Assembly: GCA_036971615.1 (NCBI GenBank)
Contig: JAYKKR010000045.1
Span: 124,001 to 188,000, forward strand
Length of the DNA stretch: 64,000 bases
DNA from: Amyloporia xantha
Lineage: Eukaryota; Basidiomycota; Agaricomycetes; Polyporales; Adustoporiaceae
Direction: 5' to 3'
Made by a program: the position numbers and the translations under genes. Of this stretch, positions 45,640 through 58,242 are shown piece by piece; within the stretch, counting starts at the first letter, position 1; each line of letters begins with the position of its first letter. The notes beneath the pieces were generated by a model. That model was not told the DNA's origin. It saw nothing but the letters and a program-made list of their open reading frames with translations, and made no database searches.

Positions 45640-45960
45640 TCCTAACCGGTAGCAATTGGACACGTAGAGCGCGATTTCGGTCGACCTCCAAGTTGATGAC
45701 ATTGGTCCCAAGGGTTGTCCAATTTCTGAACACGACGTTAATGAACATCACATTATCCTCCGTGGCGGATGTGATGTCGTACGGTTTGCTGATGTCCAGC
45801 TGAGGGATGAGCAATTAGACGGCGGGGACCTAGATAGCAAGGTCGGTGGCTCCCTCAGTTGATGATAGCGATGCATTGTCTCCACTCTTGATTTGCGCCC
45901 ACTTCGACCATGAGCCTTCCGAAGCCAGTCGTCGCTCGGGTGCATCCATCTGACCTGTCA
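45640..45960 (-). pseudogene. relic of a third SDR of the SDR-A/B type
   Basis: On the minus strand TRATTGFGRLMVEVG matches the cofactor loop TGASTGFGR, and farther on LLIPQLDISKPYDI matches LLVLKLDVSKPQEI of SDR-A, but in a different frame and followed by a garbled NNAG region (VVFRNW). An AG just before the loop matches the first intron boundary of the intact copies. Only about a third of the gene remains. Confidence 0.6.
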
Positions 45961-47511
45961 GTCACTATATAATGCGAGCATTGTGGATCCATTGGCGTTA
46001 GGATTTCGGACGACACTTGGCAGAATGACCACCGTACTCTGTCATGGTCGTCGCTGTCTTGAATTCTGAAAGTCCTGATATAATGTTCAACTCCTGAAGA
46101 GCTGCCTCTTTCCAAGCTGGACGTCACTAAAGCCGCAGGAACCTCTAGGTGTTTTTTGCTAATGCGGACAAGAATTTGTGGGCGTATGAATGCTGTGTCC
46201 AATTAATGTTAGAATTACGATCCTAGGAGAAGCAGACAACACGCCGGACGCTATTGTGGGTAGACTTTCGGGTCAATGCAGACTAGAAGGTAATCTTCCC
46301 ACATGGTAGTGAAAGCGACCGGGCGTTGAGTGTAATAACTGATAGACTTCAGAATTGACCGCCAACAGGCATACTAGAAAGGGACACCAAGTTTTACGAC
46401 AGACTTCTTGTTATTAGGTCTTACTGGCATGAGAAGTAGACGCTCCGGAGCTAGTCGTTGAGATGAAGAGGAGAGACGCGAAACTGTGACATTGCCGCCG
46501 TCGCGGTGTCGTTCCATGATTTTTATTCTGTTCATCTGTCATCGTCTTGGCTCCATACTTGACATCGTGCTATCGAAAGTGAGATTCCGGTGAGCTGATC
46601 TTGGTGTAGTTCGCAGCCCAGAGGAGACAAAGTAGCTACTTCGAGACCAACTGATGTGCCATGGATGGCGACACGCAGCAGAGAGGCCGTCCGATTGAAT
46701 GGGTCAGAGGATAATAGTGCTTATTCGCATAGAGACAAGTGAAACTTGCAAGTCAAGTATCCAGCCCCCACAGCATATTCGACGCTTGAGCGGAGGAAAT
46801 ACATAATACACACTCGAGGACCAACGAGCTGAGAGATGTACTAAGTCAGTAGCAAGTGACTCTGGGGAGAACGCGATCCTTTCGGCGCTTAGATTGTATC
46901 GCTACAGCATCGCTGTGCCATTCAACTTGTGCGCACCTTGGTCAGGGCCTATTTCCAACTTATACGTGAATTCCTCGGCACGTCAATTCTATGATATAGA
47001 GAACTGGAATACTATGGAGCCATTGCTACGCAAGCCAACTATGCTGCGGCTTCCTTCGAGTTCAATTTCCAACGCGCAGTTTCAAATTGCGGCCTCACCG
47101 GCGCAATGGAACGATATTGCGAGGCTGCTGCTCCTCTGGCCGTTGTGCTGTCGCGTAGTTCCAGAACCACATGCGCCAGGTGAGTGTAGAAATGGTGCTG
47201 GACTCGATGACTATTTAGATAGAGCTTCTATTCAGACAATCCAGCGGTGGAGATAACTCAATAGCGTCCAGTATACGTATATCCACCTAATACCAATTGA
47301 ATGGATGTGTATTGCACTTATCCAGTCATTGAGCTTGCTAATAACTGCCTGACCCGTAACTGTAATACGGTCACACCTGCATGAACAGCATGCTTAAAGC
47401 ACGTCATTTTGCGTCGTCTCAGATCCCAGAGCCACCATCTTGTACCCTTCCGTTCACATTTTCGCCTATTCACAGCCGTTGATCTCTCGTCAAATCCAGC
47501 GTGGTTTCTGC
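45961..47511. other. intergenic, no supported gene
   Basis: A 120-codon frame at 46894-47256 has no family feature or splice support. Nothing else was recognised. Confidence 0.4.
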
Positions 47512-49196
47512 ATGTCTCATCTAGTAGAGATGATTCCCCGTGAGCGGCTGGGGCCAGTGCTCATTGCAGCTGGGCTCAACACCTTCTTTTATGGAATTTG
47601 CTTCATCCAATTCACTCGTTATCTCAAGGCACAGGACAGAGACATTATGTCTATTCGGTGAGTTCTTGGGCGCACATCTGTACAGATGAGAACTTACTGG
47701 CTGTCATATTGGATCTTAGTCTTGTCGTATATTGGGTGTTTGCGATAGACACAGTCCACACTGCTGTCTCCGAGTATTTGCTGTGGAACTACACTGTTGA
47801 TGATTTCGGTGACGCCAATGACTTGAAGACAAACTCATGGGCATACATCTCCACCCCAATGTTCATATCTCTGTAAGTTCCGTCCATTGTAGTAAGTCAA
47901 GACATGCTTAATGGCGGTGTCATGTAGCGTGGCATGCCCTGTCCAGGCATATTTCGCCAGCTTAACTCTCCGCCTTGGTGGCTCTTGGTACCTGTTTGGG
48001 TTGATACTGTTACTTTCCATTTCGTCTGCTGTGCTTGGCGTTGCTACTTCCCTGATTGGATTTGTTCATCCTGCGTGAGTCAAGAGAGGGTGACTGTGCA
48101 TAGCCTACTCATGTCACGATTCATTCATACCAGATATTCTACCTCAACCCGACAATTCTTGCTGATAAATGTTGGCCTTGGAGTCTCAACGGCTTGTGAT
48201 ATTCTCATTGGGTTTGTTACATGTGTAGCCTGAACCATGCTGGACTGACTGATACGTTGTCGCAGGTTGTCCCTATCACTTTACTTGCGTAAGTTGCGTA
48301 CAGGGTTCTACCGTAAGCTGATTGAAAGTTCAGTCCTTGTCTTAAGTGATCGAGCCGTCTGGTAAAGGAACCGATACCCTCATCTCATATCTTGTGCATG
48401 TCGTTGTAGAGACGTCAGCTCTTACCTCAATTGTTTCCGTACGTGTATTATACCTCACTCGTTTTGTCCGATATTCAAAGACATCTTTCCTGCATAGCTG
48501 ATTGACATCATTGTCTTCGTATGTCGTTCTTCAATTCGTTGCTAATTCAAGCGCATGACGCTTCTTCAGAATACGACAAGGACAAATGACTACCACTGCA
48601 TCGTAGGCATCGTACGTCGCCTTCGTCCGCCGCCTGTTCAGACTGTAGCGAGCCTCTACTGACATTCCCGACAACAGCCAATAGGCCGAATATACACGTT
48701 TGTGGATTGTATTCTTGACCTTCTCTGCTGAGAGTGCTGACCTGGTCTTATTTTATAGAATAGCGCTGCTATGCGTAAGTATTTGGATCGTAACGCTTGA
48801 AAATGAGCTGAAGGTGCGGTCTGAAACAGTTATTGAACTCGCGTCAGAGGGAGCGCAAGGGCCTAGATGACGGCGTGGAGATGGACACCCGGCATACCGT
48901 GAGTCAAACTCACCACTCGAGGTGTCCCTGCCTGACCCTCAGGCTCTTCGGCTTCATAGAAATCGGCCCTTAATCGACAGGTGATGTATAAACCTGACGA
49001 CGGCCGCCCGAACTCCATGCGCGGACTTGTTGTCAGAGTCAAGAGGGAGATCGAAGTAGCAGCCGATCCGTTCAACGACGTCACAACTGGCTCGAAGTGC
49101 AGGGATGTGCGCGCGAGTGCTTCGTGCGATGATCGCGAACAGGATATATCAACTGTTTTACACATCGGGAAGGACGAGCATTGCATTCCTGCATGA
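47512..49196 (+). CDS. multi-pass membrane protein, DUF6534-type, 341 residues
   Basis: A mushroom-specific family of predicted seven-helix proteins of unknown role. Twelve exons sum to 1026 bases: 47512-47657, 47720-47872, 47928-48074, 48134-48211, 48266-48312, 48368-48438, 48498-48518, 48570-48611, 48678-48697, 48759-48774, 48830-48898, 48981-49196. Family-like text: LGPVLIAAGLNTFFYGI (helix 1), VVYWVFAIDTVHTAV, a long helix with YLFGLILLLSISSAV, INVGLGVSTACDILIG, RTGFYRTDTLISYLV, GRIYT and LLNSRQRERKG, then a polar tail. Several exons are tiny (21, 42, 20 and 16 bases), so the 48498-48774 part is the least certain, although every phase fits. A role as a receptor or sensor is sometimes guessed for such proteins; nothing here tests that. 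Confidence 0.78.
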
Positions 49197-49491
49197 ACAC
49201 ATCGTGCTATCCTGTTTAATCATAGTGAAGGCGCATCATCATTGGCAATAAAATTCCTGTGCACGATGTCCACTGGCTGTCTTCACAGATTGCAGGTGTC
49301 ACTTAGGGGGTATTGTGGTCAACGTACAATCTTCGGGATTCTTTGCGGGGTATACAAGGGCCCTAACATGGATACACAATCTAGCCATTACACAGAGCCG
49401 CAATCTGCAACATCTCTGCTCCGCAATACTAGCATATGAACACCTTGACACCAGAAAACTATCAACCGAACCAGTTTCATCGAGAGGCAAT

Positions 49492-50557
49492 TTAGGTCCC
49501 AGGAAAAAATCCGTCCCATGGGTCATCGAGATGTCTTGTAGCTGAGCCACTCCTAGTTGCTGCCCCGCTTCTGGTCCTCGTCGGGGCCGCCAGGGCGGCC
49601 TTCTTCGGTGCGCTTTCGCCCATCGCTCCAGCAACAATCTCCACGATGCTCTTGAGTGCGAATACCTCGACGGGTTTCGTCAGCACGACAGCACGGCATG
49701 TCGGGCATGTATACTTGGGCCGTGGTCCATGCTGTTCGAAGGCCAGAATTTGCGCCTGAAGCTGCCGGCGGGCGTGCACAGAAAGAGCAGGATTCAAAAG
49801 GGCCATGCGATATGCCTCCACGTGGGGTGCATGCATATTATGGTTGGGATGGGCGGCCATATGCTGAGCAAGGGTCGTACCGAACCAGTCTGTGAGGCAG
49901 TTTTGGCAAAATGTGTGACCGCACGGGAGACTGGGGGTATCGCGAGGACGTCAGACCAGTGCATATGTACAGTCAATTAGCAGACGTACGCGTAAGGCGT
50001 CCACAACCTCAAGGTACAAATCTCGCAGTTGATGTGGTCTTCCAAATCTGAAAATCCCTATGTGCAGCCGTGAGGAGCACAATCAGTATGAAAGGACGGG
50101 CAACATACGGTCTTCGACTGCGCTGAGTGTGCTTGAGCCAGCTCTTTAGAGTGCACATCAGCCTCTCCCTTCAGCCGCTCGACCTCCTGAACGCAGGTTG
50201 CCAGCGCCACTCAATGTTACCGCTCGCGAGCTACAGATAACAGCCACTCACATCCTGTGCCGCCTTCAACTGCTGCCTCAGCTGGGTGATGGCGATCTGA
50301 GAGCTTGAAGCCTTCGACGACCGTGAGAGTGCCTCCTCGTCGGAAGAGATTTCGACGACTTCGACGGACGCTGGAGGTGGCGCCCTCGCCTTCTGCTTCG
50401 AGTTCGGTCTGGACCTCTTCGGCGGGGGACTTTTCATAGACGACAATGGCTCCTCATCCGATGAAAGCTCAATAACGTCGCGGTCAGGAGTGGCGTTCGG
50501 AGGGTGAGACTGCAGGGGTTGGCGGCTGGGTTGTCTTGAGGATCGAATGGCAGGCAT
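49492..50557 (-). CDS. RING-finger protein, probable E3 ubiquitin ligase, 296 residues
   Basis: Exons on the minus strand 50557-50252, 50186-50109, 50057-49990, 49930-49492 sum to 891 bases. The N-terminal 100 residues are disordered, Ser/Pro-rich, with two acidic VIELSSDEE / VVEISSDEE stretches that look like SUMO-interacting motifs. A short coiled coil follows (ITQLRQQLKAAQD, EVERLKGEADVHSKEL). The RING is split by the third intron: CEIC, LPCGHTFCQNCL, and CPTCR, with an insert of about 55 residues between the third and fourth metal pairs. SUMO-like motifs plus a RING suggest a SUMO-targeted ligase; this is inference. The product ends in a basic Ala/Thr/Arg-rich tail. No neighbour suggests a pathway. 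Confidence 0.85.
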
Positions 50558-51152
50558 GATAACGAGTTACAAGATGTGTATGAGCAGAAAGAGATATAGG
50601 AATAGAGATGGATGTTGACCGGAAGACAGCTGTGCAAGCCCAAGCCACATTGGTTGGGTTTCTTTTCGGCCAGGCGCTCCGGAGCTTATGAACAGATCCC
50701 GGTGGCCCGACGCTGCCTATATTGGGAATGCCGACGTGCCAGCGGCGGGGGGGCCATTCCAGTACTTGCAAAATACGTTGTGGCCTACCAGGCCGATTTA
50801 CGGGAAAATAAACCTAATTTTTGTGCTAGTTCTGTTTCTCAGCTGCAATTTCCTTTGCAATTGTTTGGTAAGACGAGCAAAAAGCAGAACTCGCCCGGTG
50901 GGTGGATACCCCTCGACGCCTATAATTATATCTCTGAGAGTATATTCGAAGTCTAAGTCTAACGTAGAGAATTATAGCATGCCATCTGAGAGGGGCTGGC
51001 TCTAATCTCATAGTGATTCCTCTTATGGACACACCAAGGTTGAGATTAAATGTCAGTAATCATAGAACTGCGACGAGCTTCCTCCACCACCCTGGACCGT
51101 ATCGTGATTCCAAACCATAGCATGTGTATCCAACTCATTAAAAAGTATTACA
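50558..51152. other. intergenic, nothing recognised
   Basis: Lies between the 5' end of the RING gene and the 3' end of the long minus-strand gene. No coding feature was found. Confidence 0.4.
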
Positions 51153-54100
51153 TTACTTCGCAAATGCTAGAAGTCCTGTGGCCTTCTTTTTCCGCACGCC
51201 TGCGCCCGCTCTCCTCTCACGCGGGATGTGCGATATTTCCTCGTCTGAGTCTGAGTCGGACCCACCCGTTTCCTCGTCTTCCTCATCGTCACTTTCCTCA
51301 TCATCACCCCCTTGTGAACTGAGACCAGACAGAACCTTCGCTTTCGGCGCTGGGGTCAGAGAGAACGAAACATCGTTGCTCAGTGACGGGGAAGCGAATA
51401 ACGTTGAACTGGCAAGGTCTGACAGGCGACGGAAGGGAGCTGCGCTAGACCAACGGGGTACTCGTGTCGGGCGCTTCGGGACAATTGCGCTGACCTTTTC
51501 ATTATCGGAGCCAGACTTCTCAGAAGAAGGCCGCCCTAGAGATACACCCCGCCGTGGAGCAGCCCTCTGGGTACCGGGGAAGGGAGTGGGAAATTGACTG
51601 CTGCCGGGAAGAAAGAGTGGGTCGGAGTCAGGGACATAGTCTGTGGTTTGACTCTCCTGCGTAGCCTCGGGTGGTTGTCTGCCAATCAGCCCAGTAAGAT
51701 TGTCGTCATCGACTTCCTGATCGGCATCTTCATCGACTTGCCGCCTCACGTAGCTTTCAGCGATTGCTGGCACTTCGCCCGCGAGAGGAGAAGCAGGGTG
51801 TACAGGGCTGCTAGACTGAAGCTCATCGACCATAGACGAGTTGGCTTCGATGAATGAGGGCGTCTGGGTCACCGGCAAGGTAGTCCAAGAGGAGGGCCGT
51901 GATACTGCCGTAGCTACCTGCGGCGTACTGGGCACTGCAACATTCGGAATCGTTGGCTCGACAGACGTCTCATGGTCCACAGCTGACGCCGTCACATCCT
52001 TGCCTTTTGCCACCTTTGCCCCCCTTCTTGGCCAGCGCCTTTTCTTCACGCAGCCGTGCCTTCTCAGCTTTGTCGGCCTCCCTCTGTGCAGCCCTTTCAG
52101 CCTTTTCGACTTCCTTCTTCGCTGCCTTTTCAGCCTTTTCCTTTTCCTTCGCTGCCTTCTTCTCTGCAGCCATACGGTCCTTCTCCGCCTTCTCTGCAGC
52201 CCTGCGTGCCTTCTCTTCTTCTGACAAGGGCTGACGACCCCGGCGTTTCGGTGCAGCAGATACCGGAACCGGGTCCGGAGGGGGAGGCATGGATACCGTC
52301 GACGACATTGACCTGCGCGCCGCGTTCCGGGTGCGTCTAGCCACACTTTCTTTGCCCGCTTCGGGTTGAGGGTCTACCTGGCCGTTAGTCTGCGCGGGGG
52401 TGGAGTGAACTGCATTCTCAAACAAAGACGACGCAAGGATCGGTAAATCATCGTCACCATCCGGGAGCTGGCCGTGCCGGTTCTTCATGCGCTTGACTGT
52501 CCCCGGCCTAGGCGTTGCAATTGGCGGCGGAGTGGTGTAACGCTGTTCCATTGGTGGCGGTGTGCCTTCGATCTCAATAGGATCATCATCATCATGTGAA
52601 CTTGGCATCTTGGCCTCCGGGAGATCGTCAGCAGTTTCGATGGGATCCGCCTGCTCCACTTCCATCCTATCTTGGTGCCCTGGTGCAACGGTAGTCGATT
52701 GGATACTCTCAACCACGGCATCGGGCTCAGAAGGTGGGATGATGGACGAAACCGTCTTCTGGGCCTCTACAGCAGGAGTGTCCTCTCCCAGTACGCGATC
52801 TTCGACAATTGGTGAAGTGGCAGGTTCCGTTGTCCGAGAAGAGCTCTCGGCTTTGGCCAGAGCTTTGCTCTGTTCCGAAACATGTTGAGACTTCTCCGAG
52901 ACCGATGGGGGCTGGTCGACGATTTGGCCGGACATGTGCACATCACCATCGTCTGGGTCAACGGAAGCTGTGTCGTCGATCTTGTTTTCCGTGCCCTCTA
53001 CTGGCTCATCCTCTACGTCATTTACGCTCGCGACCTCAGCAACCTCACCCTCGACTTCGTCGCCTGAGGCTGGGTTCTCAGACAGAGATGTCGGCCTTGC
53101 AGTGCCCTCACTCTGTGTACAAACCTAGTCAGCTTTCCAAAGAAAGAACGCACACACAACGCGTAGGAGAGCCTACCATTTCATCTATTGCATCTTGCGG
53201 ATCGACGTCCATAAATGTGGGCGGTACAACATCGTCATTATCGGTGATCGCATCTGCTGCTATATCCTCATCTGAAGAGGATTCGGCTCGTGCAAACTTT
53301 CGCGAAAGACGTCGGAACCTCTGGTCAAGCGCCTCGTCGTCATCTTCTGACACGTCGGACTCCTCCTCGTCGGCACCTTCATCACTGCTGCTCTCAGAAG
53401 GTATCTCAGCAAATATGCCACGTTTCGCAACGGGCCCACGCAAAAGAGCTTCCATATCAGCGCTTGCAACGTCGGTTGTAGCAGGGAATGTCGTAGTAGG
53501 ACGGTCTTCATCGTCACTCTCGTCATCGCTCTCCGAACTATCATTGCTACTTCCCTCATCCTGACCTTGAATAGCAACTTCCGCAATCTCTGAGCCCGCT
53601 AGTGCTCTGGCTGACAAAGGGAAGTCGTTCGGAAAGCTGGGTCAGTGGTGGGGATGAGCCTCGCGACAATGGGTGTACATGGTCCTCGGATTCCTCGGGT
53701 GATTGCACCTTACCAGAAGCCACTGGAGATGAAGTTTCCGATGTCTGAGTGACAACAGCGACCGAAGGGCTGAGATCGGATATCGTATTCTTCCTTTGGG
53801 CCTTGGAGAGCAACACTTCCAGTTCTTCGATAAGCTGGGCATCTGCTCCGTCCTGCCGGAGCTCCGTGACACGTTTCTGAATCGAGTCTGCACCAGCTAG
53901 AACAGTCGGACACTCGAATCGGAGGTGGAAAGGAGTCTCTTTGCATACTGGGCAAGACAAGGACATGGCACTCTTGCCCTTCTTCATCCTTCGTTGATGC
54001 ACAGCATCGGCAACGGGTGCAAGGGCGGATGTCGACGGTGATGACGCGGCTTCTGATCTAGGCGACACATCGTCCGGCGCAGTAGCAGGTTCGTTTATGC

Positions 54101-56423
54101 TGTTCTTTTCAACAGCGGATGGAGTGACGTGGGAGTTTTCACCATATGTCTTTTTTCGCCGCGCATCTGCCTTTGCAACCGGCTTGACACCTGCACTTCT
54201 TTCTGCGGCGACGGTCTGCTCTATCGAGGGAGAAGAGATGCTGGTGGGTGCGTCTGCCACCTTCTGCGTAGTGGCGGCAGCAGCATTTCTGGCTAAAACG
54301 GCTTCAGCGGCTGCCACTACATTTGCCCACAGGTCAGCCGACGACTCCGCTATCAGGACTGCATCAGATGTGGGATGTGGGGATAACATCGGAGAGGATC
54401 TTACCAGCAGATTGGTCGGCTGGCTTCGTGGAGCTCTTCGTGTCTGTGGATGCAAGTGCCTTCCTTTTCTTGCCCTTCTTAGCCGTCGCTGGAATTACAG
54501 GTGCAGGAATAGGTTCATCCTCCACTGGAGTTGTCGAGGGTATCTCTGTTCTAGTAAGTACAGATTAGTCACATCTAAGGCCGTGTCGGACGCAAACGGT
54601 CCAACGATACGCGCCTGCTGATCCTGATACCTTGTCCGCCGCGGCGTTAAGTGAATCCGTGACGAGTGCTTCGCTGCCTTTCCGCTTCCCTGGATCCTTT
54701 GAGATTAGGTCCCATGACATACTCTGTCGAGCAATTGACATACTTTTAGAGCCCTTCTGAGTTTTTGAAGTCTCATCAGGTTCCTCTCGAGATACGGATT
54801 TCTCACTATCCACTGAACACGATGATCGGCACCGTCAAATTACGTCAAAGTCGAATGTATAAAGGTGTAGCATACCTTGTTGCAATGGAGCCGCCGACTG
54901 CAACGACTGGCCAACAGGCTGGGATTGCCTTTTCGACTTGTGCACCTTGACCGGCCGATCACTAGCCCCTGAAACTGAAGGTTTTGCTGGAGACGATACC
55001 TCTGGAGACACACGAGAAGATGTGATATTTGTATTCTTTTTAGTGCCGTCAGCGTCAGGCTTATCCCGTTTCTTCTCCTTCCGGTGCTCTTTCGGAGGAC
55101 CATCGACGGGAGTAACAGGGACTTGACGCGATACCTCAGTAGCGGTAGCAGTATTTGTGGGATCTGGCTGGGGCTCTTCCGTACGAGACTGTTTCTTTCG
55201 GCGCTTCTTCTTCGCTGCTTCACGTCGATCTTGGACGACGGATGTCTGAACCTGTGGATGAGGCTTTACATTAGAATCTGCAGGCTGGCCACCGGTATCT
55301 GTTGAGCGCTTCGTTTTGACAAGCGGACTGGCAGGTTTCGTCTGCGGAGCCAGGTCGCCGTTCGTATTTCCCAAAGAGGAGATATTTGCGCGTACTTCAG
55401 GTGCAATAATGTCAACACGCTTCCGCTTTGAGGTTTGAGGTGTATCTATCGACTGATGAGATGAACCAGCGGTGTCCTGGACATCCATTGGCAACGATTT
55501 CGAGCTCGATGCAACGACCAAGAGCTCCTCGCTAAGAGAAGGACTATGCACGCTCTTCCGCTTCTGCCGCTTCCCGGAATCAGGAACAGCAGCGTCCTTG
55601 GAGGAGCTTGGCGACGGATCAGCATCTTCTTGAAGGGCATTCGCGCCTTTCTTCGTCACAACCGAATCAAAAGGGTGACTGTCGATAGGGCCATTCTGAA
55701 GCGGTCCAGCTCTAGGAGCGGCATGTTCTACAAACTGGTCAAAAATCTGCACGGGGATTTACATACCTCACTGACCAGTCAAGAACCGAGCATTTGAGTC
55801 CTCCGTCCCAGATTGTGCGACCCCCACTCTGTTTTTCTTGCGTCTCTTCCTGGGTGCTTCACCCTTGTCAGAGGACACAGCGGACACTCCACGCTCGGGA
55901 CCAGCAGCGAAAGCTCCGAACTTCTGAAACGACCTCTCGATAGTGGGAGGTCGCGATGCTCCCACAGCGAGAGTGGGAGACTCCAGGCGGTCTCTCTTTC
56001 GCTTCCGACCATCTAGCTCCGGTGGTCTGGAGGGTCCAACAGCCACAGACACATCCAAGGCAAAACCGGGTCGCGCAAGCGCACGAAACGCTTCGAAATC
56101 TTCGTCTGAGAACAGGAGCGTTTGACATCCATGTCAGTAATAACTGACGGTAGTATATGTTCTCACCGTCTTCGAGGTCTATGTTCTGCCCATTCTGTAC
56201 ACGCACGAGTCGGATAGCAGTGTCTTGAGGTAGACCGAGCTTCTGCCTGACAGCCTGCTTCGTCTCATCGAGCGACGCATCTTCCGCGAAGCCATGTCAA
56301 GCCAAGCTGCTCAATCAATCTCGATTTATGCATACCTTTGAACACTCTCTGGAACGTCCTACCCGGCGCGTGGAAAGTGACAATGGGACCTATTGGCTCA
56401 GCATTATTGCCCTCTTGCTGCAT
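51153..56423 (-). CDS. large low-complexity, probably nuclear protein, 1614 residues, with two apparent frameshifts
   Basis: Not assigned to a named protein. Exons on the minus strand: 56423-56336, 56280-56167, 56105-55787, 55711-54876, 54812-54611, 54550-54405, 54358-53177, 53112-51153. The first 90 residues look like a small ubiquitin-like fold (GPIVTFHAPGRTF, DETKQAVRQKLGL, IRLVRVQNGQ, DDEDFEAFRALA). Long basic and acidic stretches follow (KKKRRKKQ, SESDDESDDEDRP). CPVC...FHLRFECP near 54000 could bind zinc. A Lys/Glu/Ala-rich helix at about 52040-52230 is probably a long coiled coil, and the end is acidic, then basic. Frames change at AAAGGG (53616-53620) and at six C (52019-52024); dropping one base at each makes exons 7 and 8 fit. 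The composition suggests a nucleolar or chromatin protein, possibly like yeast Net1/Dnt1, but that is speculative. Confidence 0.72.
52019..52024 (-). other. apparent 1-base insertion in a six-base homopolymer inside the large minus-strand gene
   Basis: The coding strand shows six G between KALAKKG and AKVAKGKDV. Five G would keep the frame; with six the frame ends soon after. The last exon is divisible by three only with one base fewer. Confidence 0.7.
53616..53618 (-). other. apparent 1-base insertion in AAA/TTT inside the large minus-strand gene
   Basis: Upstream LTQLSERLP and downstream SARALAGSEI lie in different frames with no fitting intron. One T fewer on the coding strand joins them and makes exon 54358-53177 end in the phase that its splice junction needs. 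Confidence 0.7.
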
Positions 56424-58212
56424 TCTGCTGCAACAAACGTTCACGTCCAAGAACAGACACGGTAGACGTTCTGCGCTACGCGTAGAGGCGCGTGGTCGTG
56501 AAATTGAGAGAGAATAAGCGCCCACGGATGCACATTGCCGTTTCCGGTACCATAAGTCACAACAGACACAAATACGCTCGTCGAAACCTCCTTCCACCAT
56601 GGCGGGACCTCATGGTATGCGGAATCAGGTCTCTGTTGAATTGTCGTCGCTGAATGAAGAGATTAGCTCCAGGCCAAGCTCCAGGCCAAGCTAGTCCTCG
56701 CCCGCTGTCAGACGCCGTTTCGCGGCTGCTCGCGTCCCTCGCGTCCCCTGCTTCCAACGCTCTTTTTCGCATTCCTCGATCGCGTCCCTCGCCGTCCGCT
56801 CGCCCATGAACAGGCCGGCTTCAAACGCGCCTTTTGACGTCTCCCCCCTCTGCGCATCCCTCTGGTCCCGCCCTCCGTTCCGTTGTGTTTCATCTCCCTC
56901 CGCTTGCCGTCCGCATACAGGCTCGAGGAGAGACTCGATAGACTCAATAGCTCTGCGATCCTGTCACACACCAGCTCTACACGCTCGTTGTAGCGCGGAC
57001 GTGCAGCTCCTCGCCGTCCGTCAAACGCGGCTCTAGTGCGTTGAACAATCCGTCCATGCGCTTTCTCGCGCTCCGTCGAATACAAGCCACGGACCTTCAT
57101 GCATGCCCTTTAGCTCGCTCGCTAGGTATGTGTTCTAATCAGCTTCGTTACATGACATGTTAGATACCCATGCCACCCACAGCGCGTTGCGGAGTAGAGC
57201 AAAGAGCAAAGCCCATCGCCGACGCCAAGCCCCGCCAGTGCACCCATCATATCCGTCGAGATCGAGATGAACGCGTCGACGACTCTCCCACCTACTCTGT
57301 ACACCAAAGCACGCGCCCGTTTGCGCCCGCGTCCGCGCCGTCCGGACATGAACACCCGACGTGCACTCTCCATCCAGACATCTCGAGCGTCACCCAGTAA
57401 GCAACGCGCTTTTCTCTTACATGCCTACTAATAGTTACAGCACCCCCTTCATGCTGTTCACGAGCAGTCCATGTCATCCCGTCTGACAGCGGGGCGGGAG
57501 CGGGAGCAAGATTCGTTCGTCTGCTCGACGACCTCGCGTCGTCCGTCGTCTTGGACTGATGGCGTTCGCACCGTCCGGCACCGGTCGAGACACCGGCGCG
57601 TACACTGCCTCGACTAGAGCGAAACGCGAAACTAGCAGGTAAGCTATGGGCCCTCCTCTTACGTAGATACGGATGCCTGCCCCGCCATCCTCGTGCAGCG
57701 CATCTCGCGCCGGGCGGCGTTCATTCAAAGATCACGCGCAGTCCGCTACGAACTGGGGACGGGGCATCATCATCTGTCGGGTGATGCCCGTGGACTCTAG
57801 TCGATCGCACATCGCTCCGTTCCAGAGCCGGGGCGTGGTTCACTACAGCGTCCACATGCACGATCACGCGTCGTGTCGGATGCGCTGGGACCGGTGCATC
57901 CTCGTCCGGCGGACGAACCGCTATGCGAATCGATCTCAAGGAGCGTGCACAGGGCACTCACGACGCTCGAGGAGGAGGGGCCTAAAGGACGATCCTGACA
58001 GCGAGCGCGGGTCCGGCCGAGACGCACGCAATGCGCAGGGACTCTCGTCCATCGCCCGGCGCAGTTCGTACTTGCGAACGAGTCGGAGGGAGGACGGCTC
58101 ACGCGTAGCCGTTCGAAGCGAGAGCGCAGAACCGGCACGTCCCAATCGAGCACCCTGGCGGATATGTGGATGCTGCGCGCGATGCCCCCGTCGGACGTAG
58201 TCGAGTAGGCGC

Positions 58213-58242
58213 GCTCGCGCTCGCACTCGCACTCGCACTCGC
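58213..58242. repeat. GCACTC-type microsatellite
   Basis: About five head-to-tail six-base units (GCTCGC, then TCGCAC repeated). Too short to be informative beyond strain typing. Confidence 0.7.
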
